Shown here: positions 33,660-41,961 of the stretch, one piece after another | How positions within the stretch are numbered: the stretch's first letter is position 1 | Layout of the letters: each line of letters begins with the position of its first letter | Source: Desulfobacteraceae bacterium RAAP-1 | GTDB taxonomy: Bacteria; Desulfobacterota; Desulfobacteria; Desulfobacterales; Desulfatirhabdiaceae | DNA length: 51,052 nucleotides | Reading direction: 5' to 3' | Assembly: GCA_001443525.1 (NCBI GenBank) | Contig: LKPX01000022.1 | Location: 1-51,052, forward strand | The notes under the pieces: model-generated | What the model saw: only the letters and a program-made list of their open reading frames with translations | What the model was told of the DNA's origin: nothing | Databases searched by the model: none | Translations under genes and position numbers: made by a program

Positions 33660-34666
33660 ACAGGCAAAATGCCCCTTATACACAAATCGGAAATAGAATT
33701 ATGAAGAAAGTACGCATCGGCGTCATCGGCGTCGGATACCTGGGTAAATTTCACGCCGAAAAATACGCCCGTATGAACGATGTGCATCTGATCGGTATCG
33801 TGGATACCAATCATTCACAGGCAGATAAAATTGCGTCCAAATTCAACACGCTGGCATACTACGATCACCGGAAACTTATGGGAAAAGTGGATGCCGTCAG
33901 TATTGCGGTTCCCACCTCCGAACATTTTTCCGTCAGCAGGGATTTTCTGGAAAACGATATCGATGTCCTGATCGAAAAACCCATCACCACCACCCTTGAA
34001 GAAGCGGATACCCTCATACAGATCGCAAAATCCCGAGGACTGATTATTCAGGTCGGCCAGCTTGAACGGTTCAATCCAGCCATTGCAGCCCTTCAGGATC
34101 AGGATGTCGTCAAAAAGCCCATGTTTATCGAGGCTCACAGACTCAGCATTTACAGAGGACGATGTACCGATGTGAGCGTCGTACTCGACCTGATGATTCA
34201 CGATATTGATATCATATTGAGCTTTGTGAAATCCGGGGTTCAGGAAATTCACGCATCAGGCATTCCTGTTATTTCAAATCATGTGGATATCGCTAACGCC
34301 AGGCTGTCATTTGAAACCGGATGCGTCGCCAACATCACAGCCAGCCGAATTTCAGCAAAAAACGAACGCAAGATCCGCCTTTTTCAGAAAGACGCTTATG
34401 TGTCCGTGGATTTCGCCAATCACGACATTACACTGATCCGGAAAAGAGATGATCACACTGACGGCATATTCCCCGGTGCGGACATTCAGCAGCTCTCATT
34501 TTCCAAAGGGGACGCCCTTGAAAATGAGCTGGCCGCATTCGTCAAGGCGGTGGCGCATCGGGAACTACCTGAAGTCACCGGACAGATGGGCAGAGATGCA
34601 CTGAAAGTCGCTTTGTGCATCATGGAGCAGATTCACGCCGCCAATCTCCGCTATATAACCTCATAA
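33656..34666 (+). CDS. Gfo/Idh/MocA-family oxidoreductase in the lipid A operon
   Basis: 336 residues (321 from the alternative ATG 33701). The Rossmann motif GVIGVGYLGKFHAEKY starts near residue 20, the EKP motif is in VLIEKPITT (about 105), and a C-terminal alpha/beta domain follows. Family members oxidise or reduce sugars with NAD(P). Its position between lpxI and lpxB suggests a sugar-nucleotide or lipid A precursor as substrate; GnnA, which makes the 3-keto intermediate for 2,3-diamino lipid A, is a member of this family, but no GnnB-type aminotransferase is in the operon. ATG 33656 gives an ATGA overlap with lpxI. Confidence 0.82.
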   Translation: MNRQNAPYTQIGNRIMKKVRIGVIGVGYLGKFHAEKYARMNDVHLIGIVDTNHSQADKIASKFNTLAYYDHRKLMGKVDAVSIAVPTSEHFSVSRDFLENDIDVLIEKPITTTLEEADTLIQIAKSRGLIIQVGQLERFNPAIAALQDQDVVKKPMFIEAHRLSIYRGRCTDVSVVLDLMIHDIDIILSFVKSGVQEIHASGIPVISNHVDIANARLSFETGCVANITASRISAKNERKIRLFQKDAYVSVDFANHDITLIRKRDDHTDGIFPGADIQQLSFSKGDALENELAAFVKAVAHRELPEVTGQMGRDALKVALCIMEQIHAANLRYITS

Positions 34667-34672
34667 GTTATT

Positions 34673-35830
34673 ATGGATTCATCCGGAACACATAAACGCA
34701 TACTGATCATCGCCGGAGAAGCTTCCGGAGATATGCACGGCGCACATCTGATAAACGCCCTGAAGCAGAAAGACAATTCTCTGGAATGCTGCGGTGTCGG
34801 CGGAAAGGCTATGCAGGCCGCAGGAGTCAAGCTCGTGGTGGACGCTGCTACGCTGTCGGTGGTAGGCATTACCGAGGTCATTTCGAGGCTGCCCGGGATT
34901 CTTAAAGGCTTGTCTGTGGTCAAAAAGCAGCTTACGGATTTTCAGCCGGATCTGGTGATTTTGATCGATTTCCCAGACTTTAATCTCCGGATCGCCGCAG
35001 CCGCCAAAAAGATGGGCATTCCGGTCTTATACTATATCAGCCCTCAAATCTGGGCATGGAGATCGGGAAGGGTTGTCAAAATCGGCAAACTTGTGGATCA
35101 CATGGCCGTCATTCTTCCTTTCGAAGAGCCATTTTATCGCGATCACCACATACCGGTCACGTTTGTCGGACATCCGCTCATGGACGAATATTCCGGCATT
35201 CCAACGCCGATCGTACAAACGGCCTCGCATGTTCACCCGATCGTCGGTCTTTTACCCGGATCCAGGGAAAGCGAAATCCGCCGCATGCTGCCCGTGATGC
35301 TGGAATCCGCCATAGTGCTGTCACGCCGACTGGAGCATGTCTCGTTCGTCATTTCCGTGGCCCCTGGAGCGTCGCAAAAAGTCATCGAAACATTATCGGC
35401 GCCCTATGTTTCAAGACTGTCCATCGAATTGAACACCGGCGGCGCGAGCGCTGTTTTCCCTAACGTTCATATTGCTGTGGCGGCATCCGGCACCGTAACA
35501 CTTGAAGCCGCCATCAACAACACCCCGGTGGTCATCGTCTATAAAGTGTCGCCTTTGAGTTATCACCTCGGCAAAGCGCTGATACGGGTAGCCCACATCG
35601 GCCTGGTGAATTTGATCGCAGGCAGGGAAATTGCTCCGGAACTGGTCCAAGACAGCGCATCGCCGGAAAATATTGCTGCAACCGTGTATCGACTTGTTAC
35701 ATCGTCTCAGGCTCTGAACACCATGCGCCAGAGCTTCGCTGAGGTTCGCGCCCGGCTCGGAGGCACAGGCGCTTCCGCCCGCGTCGCGGATATCGCATTG
35801 AAAATGCTCGGAATCAAGCATCTCACATAA
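34673..35830 (+). CDS. lpxB: Lipid A disaccharide synthase LpxB
   Basis: 385 residues, GT19. IIAGEASGDMHGAHLINAL (about 10-28), YISPQIWAWRSGRV (about 121-134), GHPLMDEY (about 165) and LLPGSRESEI (about 192) are the standard blocks. It joins lipid X with UDP-diacylglucosamine to form the beta-1,6 disaccharide at the inner membrane. It starts 6 bp after the oxidoreductase gene. Confidence 0.95.
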   Translation: MDSSGTHKRILIIAGEASGDMHGAHLINALKQKDNSLECCGVGGKAMQAAGVKLVVDAATLSVVGITEVISRLPGILKGLSVVKKQLTDFQPDLVILIDFPDFNLRIAAAAKKMGIPVLYYISPQIWAWRSGRVVKIGKLVDHMAVILPFEEPFYRDHHIPVTFVGHPLMDEYSGIPTPIVQTASHVHPIVGLLPGSRESEIRRMLPVMLESAIVLSRRLEHVSFVISVAPGASQKVIETLSAPYVSRLSIELNTGGASAVFPNVHIAVAASGTVTLEAAINNTPVVIVYKVSPLSYHLGKALIRVAHIGLVNLIAGREIAPELVQDSASPENIAATVYRLVTSSQALNTMRQSFAEVRARLGGTGASARVADIALKMLGIKHLT

Positions 35831-35874
35831 CCCCTTCATCATCGAAGCCTTTTTCGAATGGCCATGGAACCCCT

Positions 35875-37620
35875 ATGATATTGTTTCACCTCAAAGACAG
35901 ACATCGACGTATTTTATCCCTGATCAAAGACAACCGGCTCCGGCTTTTTTGGGCCATGCTGTGCATGCTTGTCATGGCAGCCGCCACATCTGCAACCGCC
36001 TTTCTAGTCAAGCCCGTGATGGATGATATCTTCGTCAACCGAAATGTTCGGATGCTCACGCTGATTCCCATCGCTGTGGTGCTGATTTACCTGATGCGCG
36101 GGTTCAGCATGTATGGCCAGGAATATCTGATGAACTATGTCGGACAGGGTATTATCCGCAGACTCAGGAATATGCTGTATGACCACATCCAGGACCTGCC
36201 CCTGTCGTTTTTTCATGAGGAGAAAACAGGCGTCCTGATGTCCCGGATTACCAACGATGTCAACATCATCAAGGCGATGGTGTCCACAGCCGTCACCAGC
36301 AGCCTCAGGGACTGTTTTACCATCATCGGCCTTGTCGCGGTTGTTTTTTACAGAGACTGGCGGCTGGCCCTATATGCGATGATTATCCTGCCGGTCGCTT
36401 TTCTACCGATCGTCAAATTCGGCAGACGGGTTCGTCGGGTCAGTACCGGATGCCAGGAAGCCATGGCGGATATGAGCGCTTTTCTGCATGAAACATTTTC
36501 AGGTAATAAAATTGTCAAAGCGTTCGGGATGGAATCCTATGAAAAAGAACGCTTTCACGAAAAAACACATCAGTTGTTTCTTCTGGAAATGAAAGCGGTT
36601 GTTGCACGTTCACTATCTTCCCCGATCATGGAATTTCTGGCTGGCGTCGGCATTGCATTTATCATCTGGTACGGCGGATATCGGGTCATCAGCGGCGCAT
36701 CCACGGCCGGCACATTTTTCTCTTTTATGGCGGCGGTACTCATGCTGTATGATCCGGTCAAAAAGCTGACCGGCCTGAATAACTCCATTCAGGAGGGGCT
36801 GGCCGCCTCAGACAGGGTTTTTGATATCGTCGAAAAAAAATCCGTCATCTCGGAATGCGACGCGCCTGTGGAGATTCCATCCGGCCCCCACGCCGTCACG
36901 TTCGATGACGTCAGCTTCCGCTACGACACTGACGATGACATGGTGCTGAAACATATCACAGTCACCGTCAACCCCGGAGAGATACTGGCGCTGGTCGGAA
37001 TGAGCGGCGGCGGCAAAACATCCATGGTCAATTTGATACCCAGATTTTACGATGTCACCCAAGGCGTCATCGAGATCGACGGCATCGATATCCGCAAAGC
37101 GTCTTTAAAGTCGCTGCGCCGGCAGATCGCCATTGTCACCCAGGAGCCCATTCTGTTCAATGACACCATCCGTAACAACATCGCATACGGAAATCCTTCC
37201 ACCCCTTTTGAGGATATTGTCGAAGCGGCCAAAGCAGCGTTTGCTTACGAATTTATCGAACGACTTCCCCGGCAGTTCGATACCTCCATCGGCGAGCTGG
37301 GCAGCCGGCTTTCAGGCGGCGAAAAGCAGCGGATATGTATTGCCAGGGCGCTCCTTAAAAATGCGCCGATTTTAATTCTGGATGAAGCCACGTCTTCTCT
37401 GGATTCCGAAGCAGAGATGCTGGTTCAGAAAGCACTGGAAAATCTCATGAAAGGGCGCACCACGTTTATCATCGCGCACCGTCTTTCCACCATTGGATAC
37501 GCCAGCCGGATCATTGTCATCGTGGATGGCGAAATTATCGAGCAGGGAACTCATGAGGAGTTGCTTTCCCAACAGGGCGAATACTGTAAACTCCATGACA
37601 TGCAGTTTACAGCCCGATGA
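35875..37620 (+). CDS. msbA: Lipid A export ABC transporter MsbA
   Basis: 581 residues, a half-transporter with six membrane helices (about 20-310) and a C-terminal ATPase. Walker A GMSGGGKTS is near 378, signature LSGGEKQRICIARAL near 480, Walker B ILILDEATSSLD near 500, and the switch His in FIIAHRLST near 533. The place directly after lpxB and its length support MsbA, which flips core-lipid A across the inner membrane. It overlaps the PAP2 gene by 4 bp. Confidence 0.92.
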   Translation: MILFHLKDRHRRILSLIKDNRLRLFWAMLCMLVMAAATSATAFLVKPVMDDIFVNRNVRMLTLIPIAVVLIYLMRGFSMYGQEYLMNYVGQGIIRRLRNMLYDHIQDLPLSFFHEEKTGVLMSRITNDVNIIKAMVSTAVTSSLRDCFTIIGLVAVVFYRDWRLALYAMIILPVAFLPIVKFGRRVRRVSTGCQEAMADMSAFLHETFSGNKIVKAFGMESYEKERFHEKTHQLFLLEMKAVVARSLSSPIMEFLAGVGIAFIIWYGGYRVISGASTAGTFFSFMAAVLMLYDPVKKLTGLNNSIQEGLAASDRVFDIVEKKSVISECDAPVEIPSGPHAVTFDDVSFRYDTDDDMVLKHITVTVNPGEILALVGMSGGGKTSMVNLIPRFYDVTQGVIEIDGIDIRKASLKSLRRQIAIVTQEPILFNDTIRNNIAYGNPSTPFEDIVEAAKAAFAYEFIERLPRQFDTSIGELGSRLSGGEKQRICIARALLKNAPILILDEATSSLDSEAEMLVQKALENLMKGRTTFIIAHRLSTIGYASRIIVIVDGEIIEQGTHEELLSQQGEYCKLHDMQFTAR

Positions 37621-38288
37621 GTTCACCCTCGCGGCATCTGTGCTATATTCTGCTCCTGTTTGCGGGCCTTACTCTGTTTTTTTACCTGCTTCCGCAACTG
37701 GATATCCGCGTTTCCGCCCTCTTTTACAATCCCGTCAATGGATTTTATCTGGCTGAAGCTGTTCCGTGCCGGCTCATATATACCTCAGTCGAAGTATTGG
37801 CCGCCTGCTGGAGCGTTCTGGCCGTGGCGCTGTTCATCATTACCTGGATACGCCGAAAACCGTTTGGCGCGCTGACGTTCAAACGCCTGATCTATCTTTT
37901 GGCGGTACTTGCCATAGGCCCAGGCCTGATCGTCAATGTTCTTTTAAAAGATCACTGGGGCCGGGCCAGACCTTACAGCATTCAGCAGTTCGGCGGCGCA
38001 TCGGCTTTCAGCCCTCCCTATGAAATATCTCATGAATGTCATCACAACTGTTCATTTGTCTCAGGTCATGCAGCCATGGCGTTTTATTTTATCGCGTTTG
38101 CATTCATATTCCCGATACGCCGCAGACGGATAGCCATCATCACCGGAGCGTACAGCATCATGGTGGGAATTGTGCGCATCGTTCAGGGCGGTCATTTTCT
38201 AAGCGACGTCCTTTTTGCCTACGTGGTTGTCTATGCGGTTGCAGCGCTTTTATATGACGTCATGTTTGAAAGGAGTTCCGCAGGATGA
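37617..38288 (+). CDS. Membrane PAP2 phosphatase, LpxE-like candidate
   Basis: 223 residues with about six membrane helices. The three PAP2 motifs are present: LLKDHWGRARP (about 104-114), CSFVSGHAAMAF (about 142-153) and RIVQGGHFLSDVLF (about 185-198). Active-site residues face the periplasm in this family. Next to msbA it may remove a phosphate from lipid A (LpxE/LpxF-like) or recycle undecaprenyl pyrophosphate; the sequence does not decide. Overlaps with both neighbours suggest coupled translation. Confidence 0.85.
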   Translation: MSSPSRHLCYILLLFAGLTLFFYLLPQLDIRVSALFYNPVNGFYLAEAVPCRLIYTSVEVLAACWSVLAVALFIITWIRRKPFGALTFKRLIYLLAVLAIGPGLIVNVLLKDHWGRARPYSIQQFGGASAFSPPYEISHECHHNCSFVSGHAAMAFYFIAFAFIFPIRRRRIAIITGAYSIMVGIVRIVQGGHFLSDVLFAYVVVYAVAALLYDVMFERSSAG

Positions 38289-38998
38289 AAATATCTATTA
38301 TTATCCCCGCTTATAATGAAGAAGACCGGATTGTCCGGACGCTGGAGCAGACACTGGCATTTTTGTCCCGGCAGAATTATGACAGTGAGATTATTGTTGT
38401 CAGTGATGGCAGCACTGACAACACCCGCTCTGTTGTGGAAAGATTTGCGGCTGCGAGCACCGTATCCCTGCGGGTCGTTGAATATTTTCCGAATGCCGGC
38501 AAGGGTTATGCGGTCAAGACCGGTATGCTGGCAGCCACCGGGGATATCGTCATGTTCATGGACGCGGATTACGCGGTCCCGATTGAAGACATGAGCAAGG
38601 GGCTTCAATGCATCACTACTGATGGCTATGACATCGCTATCGGCTCTCGCGCGATATCCGGCGCTTCAGTCATTGACCATCAGAATTTTTTCCGGGAACT
38701 GTCCGCCAAACTCTATACCCTGATTCAGACAGTCTATTTGGGAATTTTTTACAAAGACACCCAGTGCGGTTTTAAACTTTTTACCAGAAATGCCACTCGC
38801 ACACTATTTTCCAGGCAGAAACTCAACAGCGTGATTTTCGACCCGGAAATTCTCTGGCTGGCCCGCAGACATGGTTTTCGCGTTGCGCAATTCCCGGTCG
38901 CATGGCGCCATGTGGGCAATTCGCGTATTCAGTATGACAGCCTTAGAAAATCGCTTTTTGTGTTTCAAGAACTTTTTCGGATACGTGGCCTGCACTGA
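38285..38998 (+). CDS. Family 2 glycosyltransferase, dolichyl-phosphate-glucosyltransferase type
   Basis: 237 residues. SIIIPAYNEEDRI opens the GT-A fold, VVSDGSTDNT binds UDP, and FMDADYAVP (about 95-103) is the DxD motif, with DTQCGFKLF near 160 typical of the ALG5/polyprenyl-phosphate group. It probably makes a lipid-linked sugar donor, e.g. undecaprenyl-phosphate-hexose, for decoration of lipid A or another envelope glycan. It is the last gene of the envelope run; a perfect hairpin follows 70 bp later. Confidence 0.85.
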   Translation: MKISIIIPAYNEEDRIVRTLEQTLAFLSRQNYDSEIIVVSDGSTDNTRSVVERFAAASTVSLRVVEYFPNAGKGYAVKTGMLAATGDIVMFMDADYAVPIEDMSKGLQCITTDGYDIAIGSRAISGASVIDHQNFFRELSAKLYTLIQTVYLGIFYKDTQCGFKLFTRNATRTLFSRQKLNSVIFDPEILWLARRHGFRVAQFPVAWRHVGNSRIQYDSLRKSLFVFQELFRIRGLH

Positions 38999-39067
38999 TG
39001 ATTATCTCCTGAACCCGATTCTTTTGATCAGATATAGGCCAATAGCATAAAATAATAGTTCAAAACC

Positions 39068-39096
39068 ATACACGGGTCTGTTATAGACCCGTGTAT
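39068..39096. terminator. Bidirectional terminator after the envelope operon
   Basis: A perfect 12-bp stem, ATACACGGGTCT and its complement, closes a 5-nt loop (gttat). It lies downstream of both the plus-strand operon and the minus-strand glycerol dehydrogenase gene. The flanks are A/T-rich (ttaaaat on the right). Confidence 0.7.
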
Positions 39097-39274
39097 TAAA
39101 ATAGAACTTACTCCAGAGATAAAAAATGTTCTTCATGCCGCCGTTGGGTTATCGAAGGGTGCCGCCCGGCGTCTATTTATGGCTTCGATCGTGGTGCAAA
39201 TGGGCCGATGTGGACAATGGCATGCGGCGCAAGAGATAGGCTGGAATCGAGGTGAAGCTTCACTGCCGTTTGCC

Positions 39275-40363
39275 TCACGCTTTTCGTGCCTGGCCCAAAG
39301 CGTCCGCTGCAACCATGGCGTTCAGAACCTTCTCCGCCGTAATAATCCCCGCTTCATGATGGATGGCTTCTCCGGGAGCGCACGCCTTTTCAGCCGCCTT
39401 CATCAGCCTGTGGGGGGCAACGTCCTTCAAGCCAATAGCAGCCAGCGTGGTCGGCAAACCGATTTCCTCACAAAACGAGAAAACGGACGCAGATTCCGAT
39501 GGCAAAGCGCCTTCAAGCTGTAACCCCGCCAAAACACCGAATGCGACTTTTTCGCCATGATAAAACGCGTGGGTTTCTTCCAGCGCTGTCAGTCCGTTAT
39601 GAATAGCATGGGCAGCCGCCAGGCCGGAACTTTCGAACCCGATGCCGCTTAACAGAATGTTGGCTTCGACAATGCGGTTTAAGGCCGGTGTGACGATATG
39701 TTTCTCTGCGGCGACCTTAGCGGCCGGGCCATACATCAGCAGCGTATCATAGCAGAGTCTGGCAAGATGAAGTCCGGTCATGGTGCTGTGTCCGCCGCAC
39801 TCGTTTGCCGACTGGGTGCGGTCACAGGATCTGGCTTCAAACCATGTCGCCAGTGCATCTCCCATACCGGAAATCAAAAAGCGTATCGGCGCATCGGCGA
39901 TGACACGGGTGTCAACCAGCACCACCTGCGGGTTCATTTTCTGATAATATACGGAATGGAAAACGCCATCCTCCGAGTAGATAATCGCGCAGCCGCTGCA
40001 TGGCGCATCAGTAGAGGCAATGGTAGGAACGATAATCACTGGAATCCCGGATCGGTCGGCGGCGATTTTAGCCGTGTCGATAGCCTTTCCTCCTCCCATA
40101 CCGACGAGTACTTCCACCTTCCTGTCGTGGATGATGTTGGATAGACGGGTCAGTTCCTTTTCGCAGCATTCGCCTTGAAATGGCTCAACTCCAATCGCGT
40201 TCGTACTCAATACATCGCTGTATTCGGCAAGAATTTTATCTTTGGCAGTTCGAGACGCCAATATCAGCCCGTTTTTGCCTAATAAATGGATCCAGTCAGG
40301 CAACTGCCCCACAATCCCTTCGCCCTGAATATATTTTCCGGGGAATACCGCTTTCAGGAACAT
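39275..40363 (-). CDS. gldA: Glycerol dehydrogenase, iron/zinc type
   Basis: 362 residues. VLVGMGGGKAIDTAKIAA (about 90-107) is the NAD-binding loop, and PTIASTDAPCS (about 121) contacts substrate. The metal ligands are the Asp in SGMGDALATWFEA (about 170) and the His residues in AAAHAIHNG (about 250) and AFYHGEKVAFG (about 268). It interconverts glycerol and dihydroxyacetone with NAD in the cytoplasm. It is a single gene on the minus strand with its leader in the gap shared with xseB. Confidence 0.92.
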   Translation of the reverse strand: MFLKAVFPGKYIQGEGIVGQLPDWIHLLGKNGLILASRTAKDKILAEYSDVLSTNAIGVEPFQGECCEKELTRLSNIIHDRKVEVLVGMGGGKAIDTAKIAADRSGIPVIIVPTIASTDAPCSGCAIIYSEDGVFHSVYYQKMNPQVVLVDTRVIADAPIRFLISGMGDALATWFEARSCDRTQSANECGGHSTMTGLHLARLCYDTLLMYGPAAKVAAEKHIVTPALNRIVEANILLSGIGFESSGLAAAHAIHNGLTALEETHAFYHGEKVAFGVLAGLQLEGALPSESASVFSFCEEIGLPTTLAAIGLKDVAPHRLMKAAEKACAPGEAIHHEAGIITAEKVLNAMVAADALGQARKA

Positions 40364-40467
40364 TCTGTTGTTTCTCCTGTGTCATTCTGGTTCTTATTGT
40401 GATCGAAAGACCGGGATAATTCATGTTCCCTGTCCTTTTACCCTCTCAATATATTATAAATTTATTC

Positions 40468-40496
40468 TTGACAACCCATTTCTGGCGCTTTATCTA
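40468..40496 (+). promoter_or_regulatory. Promoter of xseB-ispA
   Basis: A perfect -35 TTGACA (40468-40473), 17 bp, and -10 TATCTA (40491-40496). Transcription would start near 40503 and give a leader of about 112 nt that contains the long hairpin at 40538-40569. Confidence 0.6.
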
Positions 40497-40537
40497 TCCC
40501 CAAGAATATCATACGGAAACAGGTCGATTTTCATGAA

Positions 40538-40569
40538 ATATCATTACCAGCAAACGCTGGTAATGATAT
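40538..40569. promoter_or_regulatory. Long perfect hairpin in the xseB leader
   Basis: ATATCATTACCAGC and its inverted complement give a 14-bp perfect stem with an AAAC loop (13 bp if the C-G closing pair is left out). No T-run follows, so it is more likely an operator or an RNA structure than a terminator for xseB. Confidence 0.55.
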
Positions 40570-40614
40570 GGACGGATGGTGCGCTTATTTGCCGCGTTGA
40601 AAGGATCATGCCGG

Positions 40615-40866
40615 ATGGCGAAACAATCATTTGAAACAGCCTTGAAGCAATTGGAACAGATTGTGCGGGAACTTGAAGCCGGTGAGTTATCGCTTGAATC
40701 CGCCATGAAAAAATTTGAGGATGGTATTCAGTTGTCCAAATTCTGCTCACAGAAACTGGATGAGACGGAACAGCGGATTACCCTGCTGCTTCAGGAATCT
40801 TCCGGCACGGTGCAAGAGAGTTCTTTTCACGGTGTTTCAGACCCGTCTTCAGGCAGCGCCTCATGA
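40615..40866 (+). CDS. xseB: Exodeoxyribonuclease VII small subunit
   Basis: 83 residues. FETALKQLEQIVRELEAGELSLE is the conserved first helix pair, followed by FEDGIQLSKFCSQKL. It pairs with XseA, which is not in the window. ATG 40615 gives the family length; the earlier in-frame start at 40576 lies close to the hairpin and is less likely. The stop overlaps the ispA start (ATGA), the usual xseB-ispA order. Confidence 0.93.
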   Translation: MAKQSFETALKQLEQIVRELEAGELSLESAMKKFEDGIQLSKFCSQKLDETEQRITLLLQESSGTVQESSFHGVSDPSSGSAS

Positions 40867-41795
40867 CGGCTGATATTACTTCGATTCGAAAATCCGTTCA
40901 GTTTGATTTATCATCATATTTGAGTGAAAAAAGCCGGCAGGTTCAGGATGCTCTGGACCATATTCTGAAGGCAATGCCACATCCGGACGCCCGCATCTGT
41001 GAAGCCATGCGATATGCGCTGATGTCCGGAGGAAAACGACTGCGGCCAGCGCTGTGCATAGCAGCCTGCGAAACCGTCGGAGGCCGCACGGCAGCAGCAA
41101 TCCCCGCAGCTTGCGCCCTCGAAATGATTCACACCTATTCTCTGATTCATGACGATTTGCCGGCAATGGACAATGACACCCTCCGCCGGGGACGCCCTAC
41201 ATGCCACATAGCGTTCGATGAAGCGACCGCCATTCTGGCTGGAGATGCACTTCTGACAATGGCGTTTGAAACCTTGTCATCATCCGCCATTCGAGAAACG
41301 AACGATGCGGCTGTCTGGCTCGATGTCATTTCCATGATCTCGACGGCAGCAGGCGCCCGCGGCATGGTGGAGGGGCAAATGCGTGACATGCAGGCCGAAC
41401 ATCAGCCGTCGTTGTCGCTGGCGGAACTTGAAGCACTTCACAGGCTCAAAACCGGCGCGCTGATCGAAGCTTCTGTATGTTCCGGCGCACTGCTCGGACA
41501 GGGTTCACCGAAGCAGATAACCTGCCTTTGCGAGTATGCACAGAATGTCGGACTTGCCTTCCAGATTACGGATGACGTTCTGGATGTGGAAGGAGATCCC
41601 GCTATCATGGGGAAAAGTGCAGGCTCCGATCAATCCCGCTGCAAGTCCACCTACCCTTCCCTTTTGGGGCTTGTCGCATCCAAAGAGAAAGCGGCCGGTT
41701 TGATTGCTCACGCCGTTCAATTGCTGTCGCAATTCAACGAGACAGCAGACCCCTTGCGCGCCATTGCCGGATACATCATCATCCGAAACAGATAA
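40863..41795 (+). CDS. ispA: Farnesyl (polyprenyl) diphosphate synthase
   Basis: 310 residues. The first Asp-rich motif is in IHDDLPAMDND (about 94-104), the second in QITDDVLDVEGD (about 232-243), with GGKRLRPALC (about 57) binding isopentenyl diphosphate. It makes farnesyl or geranyl diphosphate for quinones and undecaprenyl lipids. In related genomes dxs usually follows; here a dispersed repeat and convergent genes follow instead. Confidence 0.93.
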   Translation: MTADITSIRKSVQFDLSSYLSEKSRQVQDALDHILKAMPHPDARICEAMRYALMSGGKRLRPALCIAACETVGGRTAAAIPAACALEMIHTYSLIHDDLPAMDNDTLRRGRPTCHIAFDEATAILAGDALLTMAFETLSSSAIRETNDAAVWLDVISMISTAAGARGMVEGQMRDMQAEHQPSLSLAELEALHRLKTGALIEASVCSGALLGQGSPKQITCLCEYAQNVGLAFQITDDVLDVEGDPAIMGKSAGSDQSRCKSTYPSLLGLVASKEKAAGLIAHAVQLLSQFNETADPLRAIAGYIIIRNR

Positions 41796-41803
41796 TGTCA
41801 TTT

Positions 41804-41951
41804 TTGACGGCTTCGTAAAAAGTCCGCATGCTGCATTGCGCCGCATCCTTTATCATTGCAGCGTACCATAAGTACGTTTCATTCCTTGCAGATTTGCGCG
41901 CCTTGCCTGCGAACTTTTTACGAAGCCGTCCGAAAATCGACTTTTTACGAT
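41804..41951 (+). repeat. Dispersed palindromic repeat, full copy B
   Basis: The left arm gacggcttcgtaaaaagtcc and the right arm gaactttttacgaagccgtc are near-perfect inverted partners. The core holds GTAC-cataa-GTAC near 41862-41875, and the tail cgaaaatcgactttttacg follows. It lies between convergent ispA and the MFS gene. Confidence 0.85.
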
Positions 41952-41961
41952 GATATCATTT

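Noticed and set aside
39126-39239. 37-codon plus-strand ORF (MFFMPPLGYRRVPPGVYLWL...) between the terminator and gldA
   Set aside because: It has only a weak Shine-Dalgarno, no promoter, and lies downstream of a terminator. It could be a gene fragment, but evidence is too thin to list it.
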